DNA of 26,288 nucleotides. Origin: DATDEW01 sp046590205. GTDB lineage: Bacteria; Bacteroidota; Ignavibacteria; Palsa-1295. Within the stretch, counting starts at the first letter, position 1, and each line of letters begins with the position of its first letter. The stretch spans positions 1 through 26,288 of the forward strand of contig JBKJTT010000045.1 of NCBI GenBank assembly GCA_046590205.1, read 5' to 3'. The notes beneath the pieces are model-generated. The model ran no database searches. It was not told the DNA's origin and saw only the letters and a program-made list of their open reading frames with translations. The translations under genes were made by a program, and so were the position numbers. This document shows, piece after piece, positions 22,126 through 26,288 of the stretch.

Positions 22126-23893
22126 ATCGGTAATGATGTGCGCCTTGCGCTAATTTCGTTGTAAATCGTATCTTTTTCGCACGTGATTTTTCCATGTATG
22201 AGCCGGAGAAATCGTAGTCGAGAACTTCAAAATCCAATTCTCCTTCTGAAAGTTCAAAAAGAAACTCATGTCCGCGGAAATCATGTAAGGCAAATTTTAA
22301 TCCGTCTAACTTCTCTATACGCCATCGCGGATGAAAATGGAAGTGCCACTGGACGGATTTGCCGCTTTTTAGCTCGAAGTGGTCTTCAAGTGTGAAGAAT
22401 TCTTTCGTGAGTCTGAAACGACGAAGATGCTGCCCCTTAGACTCTCCGAAGCTTGCTTCAGCAACTACTTCATCATCATTCTCTGTAAAAAAATCGATCG
22501 AGGCATCTGGTCGTACTTTCTGCCATCCGAAGCTCTGCTTGAGCACTGCCGAAGAAGTATCGGCTATAATAACTGTATTGTGATACGAAGCAACTCGATA
22601 CTTGTCACGGTTTTCAGCGTCACCATTATAAACAAATGTACCGGGATCAACTAAAATAGGATGGCGGTGCATTGTAACCACAGGCGCAAGGAAATCATCA
22701 TGTGCATGAGAAGAGAATCCATCTCCACCCCAACCGAACTCACCTGCGCGGAAGAAAAGCTCATTTGAATCGAGCTTTGCTGATATATGCTTTGCATCAT
22801 TAAAGAGATTCTTCCTCTCGGTAGAAGTGACAGGTGAAACACCAAGCACTGCGTCACGCCATTTAGTGGGAAGTTCTATCGCCTTACCGTTATCAAAATC
22901 ACCATACTTGAAAATTCCATCAGCACCAAGAATCGAATTCTTGTAGATGAGCATATCACGGAGCCGAGTGTTAAACTCTGCTCCAAATGCGTCATTACTA
23001 ACAGAAGCAACTCTCGCCGCTACTTCAGCAAAGTCAGTTACAAAGCCGTGATACCATCCCGATGATTCGCGTGAGACACCGTCAGGATATGTTTGCTTTA
23101 AAACTGAATCTTGAAGTATCGCTTTCGCCTGTTCTCTATGTTCTATCGTCCCTTTGTATTCAAAGAGTGACGATACAACATACAGTCCTGTCACTTCACC
23201 AATGAGATGATTTGAACGAACAATCTTATCAGTCGAAAGTGCGACGGCAAGATATGCCGTATGTGCATAGACAGAACGTTGTATTGCAGGATTCTCATCA
23301 ACTCGAAACCCTGCACCACGAAGTAATCGCAACGAGACTGACCAACTAATGATACGTATTCCAAGCTCAAGTGGGCTTGACCAGTTGACTGAATTCCCGA
23401 ATGGATTACATTCTATCCATGATAGCAAGCGACGCTCAACTTCATCGGCGTACTTTTTATCCTTAGTTACAAATGCTGCTTCGGCAAGTACAGGTAGGTC
23501 CTTGAAGCGGTTAACTTCCCATACAATCTTTACATCTTTTGGGGTATTTGCACCATGTACCCTTGTCTCATCATAGTGCTTCTTCTGCCAATACTTTTTC
23601 TCAAGTGGATCGTAATTCCAAGGATCGTCAATGTCTCTTGTTCTATAAGGGAAGGTAAAAAAGAAATTCTCATCGCGAAGCATTGCATCTGCTTTTTCGA
23701 TGATGGTATTTTCTTCTTCGGTTGTGAGTGTTGGCGAGAGAATATCAAATTCCTTTAGTGTAGCAGTACCATCATGACTGGCTAGCAAGGAAGCAATTCG
23801 TTTCTCTTTCTTTTTTTTCTCAAAGATGAGCGACAGTGTTCCGCTAATGCAGAGCTTCGTTAATGCACGTTGTAGTTCTTTTAATGCTCCCAT
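22103..23893 (-). CDS. Heparinase II/III-like (alginate-lyase-type) protein
   Basis: Members cleave acidic polysaccharides by beta-elimination. From ATG 23893 the product has 596 residues. An alpha/alpha-toroid N-terminal domain includes WNYDPLEKKYWQ, NHLIGE (228-233) and SSGWYHGFVTDF (277-288). The heparinase II/III C-terminal beta domain includes FSSHAHDDFLAPVVTMHRHP (393-412), VDPGTFVYNGD and YRVASYHNTVII. The frame is open to a GTG at 23932, but the ATG shares a base with the stop of the preceding gene (TAATG), so restart there is likelier. No signal peptide is evident; a basic region lies near residue 26. Intracellular or periplasmic action is unclear. Followed by a flippase. Confidence 0.85.
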   Translation of the reverse strand: MGALKELQRALTKLCISGTLSLIFEKKKKEKRIASLLASHDGTATLKEFDILSPTLTTEEENTIIEKADAMLRDENFFFTFPYRTRDIDDPWNYDPLEKKYWQKKHYDETRVHGANTPKDVKIVWEVNRFKDLPVLAEAAFVTKDKKYADEVERRLLSWIECNPFGNSVNWSSPLELGIRIISWSVSLRLLRGAGFRVDENPAIQRSVYAHTAYLAVALSTDKIVRSNHLIGEVTGLYVVSSLFEYKGTIEHREQAKAILQDSVLKQTYPDGVSRESSGWYHGFVTDFAEVAARVASVSNDAFGAEFNTRLRDMLIYKNSILGADGIFKYGDFDNGKAIELPTKWRDAVLGVSPVTSTERKNLFNDAKHISAKLDSNELFFRAGEFGWGGDGFSSHAHDDFLAPVVTMHRHPILVDPGTFVYNGDAENRDKYRVASYHNTVIIADTSSAVLKQSFGWQKVRPDASIDFFTENDDEVVAEASFGESKGQHLRRFRLTKEFFTLEDHFELKSGKSVQWHFHFHPRWRIEKLDGLKFALHDFRGHEFLFELSEGELDFEVLDYDFSGSYMEKSRAKKIRFTTKLAQGAHHYRFEITRSS

Positions 23894-24387
23894 TAAAAAT
23901 TTGATTCGTCTCGCCACCTGACTGCCTGCCACGGGTCATTTGCCGTTGGTCTCTCAAGGTGAAATATCGCTCTGCCATCTACGTGCAGTACGTCGCCAAG
24001 ATTCAGCGTTACATTCAGTGAGAATGAACGGGTAATATCATAGACAACATCAGTCCCGCTTGAATCAAGAACATTGCCCCATAGCAGATCGAGTGCCTGC
24101 GCTGATTCGAAGAGGGAGCCCGTCGTTCGCATCTCCTCGCTTCTGCCCCACTCCATATCAAGTCCCCTATCGAAGTTGCGGTAGCTGAATGTGAAATCAG
24201 GAGCGATGAGCTTTCCATACACCAACGTATCACGAAACTGATACGCAAAGCGGAACGTCTGAAAATATCCATCAATAGTTTTTGTATCACCAATAGGATT
24301 GACTACAATCGAATCATCAACTTCAGGTGCAAAGGGGTTGCACGAGGAAAGGATAGCCAGCGATATGATGACGAGTAAATATCTCAC
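23893..24387 (-). CDS. Lipoprotein, 164 aa, possibly NTF2-like
   Basis: Signal peptide MRYLLVIISLAILSSC with lipobox LSSC (Cys16). The body has an NTF2-like pattern: DGYFQTFRFAYQFRDTLVYG (39-58), APDFTFSYRNFDRG, then beta strands ending FHLERPTANDPWQAVRWRDE. This fold occurs in many scaffold and lipoprotein families, so no enzyme is implied. Its ATG overlaps the stop of the upstream lipoprotein gene (ATGA), and its own stop overlaps the next ATG (TAATG). The two lipoproteins are probably made together. Confidence 0.7.
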   Translation of the reverse strand: MRYLLVIISLAILSSCNPFAPEVDDSIVVNPIGDTKTIDGYFQTFRFAYQFRDTLVYGKLIAPDFTFSYRNFDRGLDMEWGRSEEMRTTGSLFESAQALDLLWGNVLDSSGTDVVYDITRSFSLNVTLNLGDVLHVDGRAIFHLERPTANDPWQAVRWRDESNF

Positions 24388-25043
24388 AACGTCATCAGTA
24401 CTTTTAGGTCAGAAAATGTTTTCGATGATGAACCCGATGCAACGTAGTCATACATCCAAACGACCCGCCACTCCTTTGTACCTTGTTCGGTCGTTATCAG
24501 TTCGCACTGAAATTGTGCCGAGCCACTGATTGATGATGGGATAGTCGAGCTACCTTCGACAGGAATTAGAACAGTATAGTCAAAATCTACTTTCGCAGAA
24601 TGCACATCATTCTGCTCTATCTTCTCATTCGAGATGATGACCGAAAGTTTTGGATTCGTAACGAGTACACTCCGAAGCTTGACGATATAATTCTTCTCCG
24701 ATGTCGGTGACCATCCGTCAAAGATACTTTGGCTTGAAGCATCAAGCCCCGAGCGAGGGACAAAATGATATATAAGCTTCTCACCAGTTGATGTCGAGTC
24801 ATTATCGGAGATAAAACACTTACTGTGATTTGTGCCATCAACTTCCTGAAGTGAACCTTTGAAGTTTTCCAGCAGCAGATGTGGCGTTGATGCAGGAGTC
24901 CAGATGAACTGACTGCCGGTATCGGGCGGCTCGGGTGTGCGCGTCGAAAAGAGATCGCACCCCGAAAGCATAACCATCACGCTAAGCGCGACGAGCAAAC
25001 ATGATAAGACGCGAAGATGTATCTGTAAAAGTATTTCCTTCAT
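24384..25043 (-). CDS. Lipoprotein, 219 aa
   Basis: Signal peptide with lipobox LSGC (Cys28 from the ATG at 25043; a GTG two codons earlier is possible). After the Cys is RTPEPPDTGSQFIWTPAST, then LLLENFKGSLQEVDG and a second half with VDFDYTVLIP and GTKEWRVVWMYD. Paired lipoproteins with an R-x-PE-P start are, as I recall, frequent in Chlorobi and relatives, but no function is known to me. The start lies 62 bases inside the methyltransferase gene. Confidence 0.7.
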   Translation of the reverse strand: MKEILLQIHLRVLSCLLVALSVMVMLSGCDLFSTRTPEPPDTGSQFIWTPASTPHLLLENFKGSLQEVDGTNHSKCFISDNDSTSTGEKLIYHFVPRSGLDASSQSIFDGWSPTSEKNYIVKLRSVLVTNPKLSVIISNEKIEQNDVHSAKVDFDYTVLIPVEGSSTIPSSISGSAQFQCELITTEQGTKEWRVVWMYDYVASGSSSKTFSDLKVLMTL

Positions 25044-25713
25044 AATCACCGAACGTGTGCTCTAAGAGAAGACCAGTAGCGGTAAACATCTCTTGGAAAT
25101 CACGTAAGGTATAAAGCCGAACTGATTCGATAAATTCCTTCCCATCAGAGGCAAATCTGATGGCCTTGATAATTCGCCCCGATTCGACGCGCTTTGTGAT
25201 ATGTGCAACCTCGTCTCCATCCATCTTAACTTCCGAATTTGGGATTAGCGTTTCTTGCACAAGTAGTGCGTTGAAAAAATCAACAACGACATACCCATTA
25301 GCTGAAAGTGCTCCGGCAAAGCTTCGAATCACTGCTTCATGCTCCTGGTGTCTCTCAAAGTAACCAAAACTTGTGAAGAGATTTAGGATGAGGTCATATT
25401 CTTGAGTGAGCGGTTCACGAATATCGGAAATAGCAAAGTCAATGGAGATATTTTCTTCGGCAACCCTATTCTTCGCTTCATTAATGAGCGTCGATGATAG
25501 GTCACGTCCATGAAGGTTCGTATATCCTCGTTTTGCAAGCGTAATAAGATGCCGCCCTGCCCCGCAAGGAATATCCAATACACTCCGAGATTTGTCATCT
25601 CCCGTAATAAGCTCAACTAACTCAATAAGCTTCGCCGCTTCTGCGTCGTTACGGTTCTTGTATAGACAAGAGTAACGTTCATCTGCAAACCAATCTTTAT
25701 ACCATTCTCCCAT
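24982..25713 (-). CDS. Class I SAM-dependent methyltransferase
   Basis: The 243-residue product has motif I VLDIPCGAGRHLITLAKRGY (45-64), HGRDLSSTLINEAKNR (motif II region), ISDIREPL and YDLILNLFTSFGYF (motif IV region). Substrate not recognisable. It begins at a TGATG junction with recR (one-base overlap) and overlaps the lipoprotein gene by 62 bases. A cytosolic enzyme in an operon of repair, lipoprotein and polysaccharide genes. Confidence 0.85.
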   Translation of the reverse strand: MGEWYKDWFADERYSCLYKNRNDAEAAKLIELVELITGDDKSRSVLDIPCGAGRHLITLAKRGYTNLHGRDLSSTLINEAKNRVAEENISIDFAISDIREPLTQEYDLILNLFTSFGYFERHQEHEAVIRSFAGALSANGYVVVDFFNALLVQETLIPNSEVKMDGDEVAHITKRVESGRIIKAIRFASDGKEFIESVRLYTLRDFQEMFTATGLLLEHTFGDYEGNTFTDTSSRLIMFARRA

Positions 25714-26288
25714 CAGACTATCAACCTTCCCTCAAATGCTTTCGCCAGTGTTGCATCATCAACGAATTCAAGATCACTGCCTATTGGAATGCCTCTTGCT
25801 ATTCTCGTTACTTTCCCGACAAGTGGATGGAGTAGTTTTGCGAGGTAGAGCATTGTTGCTTCACTTTCGACATTCGAGTCAAGCGCGATGATAACTTCCG
25901 TTACTTCAGATCCTTCACTACCGACACGCATCAGAAGTTCTCGTACCTTCAAGTCTTCCGGACCGATTCCATCAAGCGGCGAGAGAGTACCGCCGAGGAC
26001 ATGATAAAGACCTCTAAACTCATTTGTCCGTTCTATGACAAGCACATCGCTCGGCTCCTCGACGACGCATATCATCGTACGGTTGCGTCGTGTATCGCGG
26101 CATATCGGGCAGGGGTCTTCTTCTGTGATATTCGAGCAGATACTACATGCCCTAACTTTCAACTTGAGCTGCAGAAGTGCCTCTGCAAGTTGCTCAATCT
26201 CATCGTTCGGTTGCTTTAACAAGTAGAGTGCAAGACGCTGTGCCGTCTTTCTGCCGATCGTTGGGAGAGCGGAAAAGCGTTCGATGAG
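25713..26288 (-). CDS. recR: Recombination protein RecR (start lies beyond right edge)
   Basis: Part of the RecFOR complex that loads RecA at gaps. The visible 191 residues start in the helix-hairpin-helix (LIERFSALPTIGRKTAQRLA). The zinc finger CSICSNITEEDPCPIC follows (four Cys), then the Toprim domain (ICVVEEPSDVLVIERTNEFR, YHVLGGTLSPLDGIGPEDL, IIALDSNVESEATMLYLAKL) and GIPIGSDLEFVDDATLAKAF. The frame is open through position 26288; only about ten N-terminal residues are missing. An internal TTG (26222) would cut the HhH and is not the start. Confidence 0.96.
   Translation of the reverse strand, partial: LIERFSALPTIGRKTAQRLALYLLKQPNDEIEQLAEALLQLKLKVRACSICSNITEEDPCPICRDTRRNRTMICVVEEPSDVLVIERTNEFRGLYHVLGGTLSPLDGIGPEDLKVRELLMRVGSEGSEVTEVIIALDSNVESEATMLYLAKLLHPLVGKVTRIARGIPIGSDLEFVDDATLAKAFEGRLIV

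Noticed and set aside
1..26288. tRNA, rRNA, CRISPR array, transposase or integrase
   Set aside because: No T-arm-like sequence in the gaps, no regularly spaced repeats apart from the protein repeat, and no mobile-element protein motifs.

Overview
The window reads as chromosomal DNA from the Bacteroidota/Chlorobiota side of the FCB group (Ignavibacteria, 'Kapabacteria' or Chlorobi relatives); I cannot name a genus. Four things point there. EF-P is of the type I recall from Chlorobium, with HRTPGNLRAF at its tip. Two secreted proteins carry a Bacteroidota-style 'PRSFSYQG...' N-terminus or a FlgD/T9SS-like C-terminus. Several upstream regions carry the Bacteroidota promoter (TTG, 19-21 bases, TAnnTTTG). 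Many genes lack a clear Shine-Dalgarno sequence.

Layout. 1-1746 is the start of a large repetitive surface protein on the minus strand, running off the left edge, with a consensus promoter and a hairpin-rich leader. 1980-3527 is guaA (minus). 3530-7140 is a low-density accessory patch: a duplicated terminator module around an orphan DUF433 gene, an AT-rich DUF4062 gene, a YgiT-type zinc-finger gene without a partner, a BamE-like lipoprotein, an exonuclease stump, two small unknown ORFs, and a consensus promoter that points into DNA without a convincing gene. 7148-10191 holds gcvH, accC, accB and efp (minus), split by an inverted pair of a dispersed repeat. 10334-11860 is a secreted metalloprotease (minus). 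11996-15924 holds clpC and a secreted transglutaminase-like protein (plus). 15975-20599 is a minus-strand run: a Cys-rich secreted protein, frr, pyrH, tsf, rpsB, rpsI, rplM, with intrinsic terminators between several genes. 20812-26288 is a tightly overlapping minus-strand operon: recR (partial), methyltransferase, two lipoproteins, heparinase II/III-like protein and flippase.

Function. Most of the window is housekeeping: translation (L13, S9, S2, EF-Ts, RRF, EF-P), nucleotide synthesis (GuaA, PyrH), fatty acid initiation (AccB/AccC), one-carbon metabolism (GcvH), proteolysis (ClpC) and repair (RecR). The envelope genes are the surface protein, metalloprotease, transglutaminase-like protein and the lipoprotein-polysaccharide operon. 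The best place for new biology is 3.5-7.1 kb, which looks like eroded toxin-antitoxin/defence DNA with one intact DUF4062 protein and a possible small RNA. I do not see a complete new multi-gene system.
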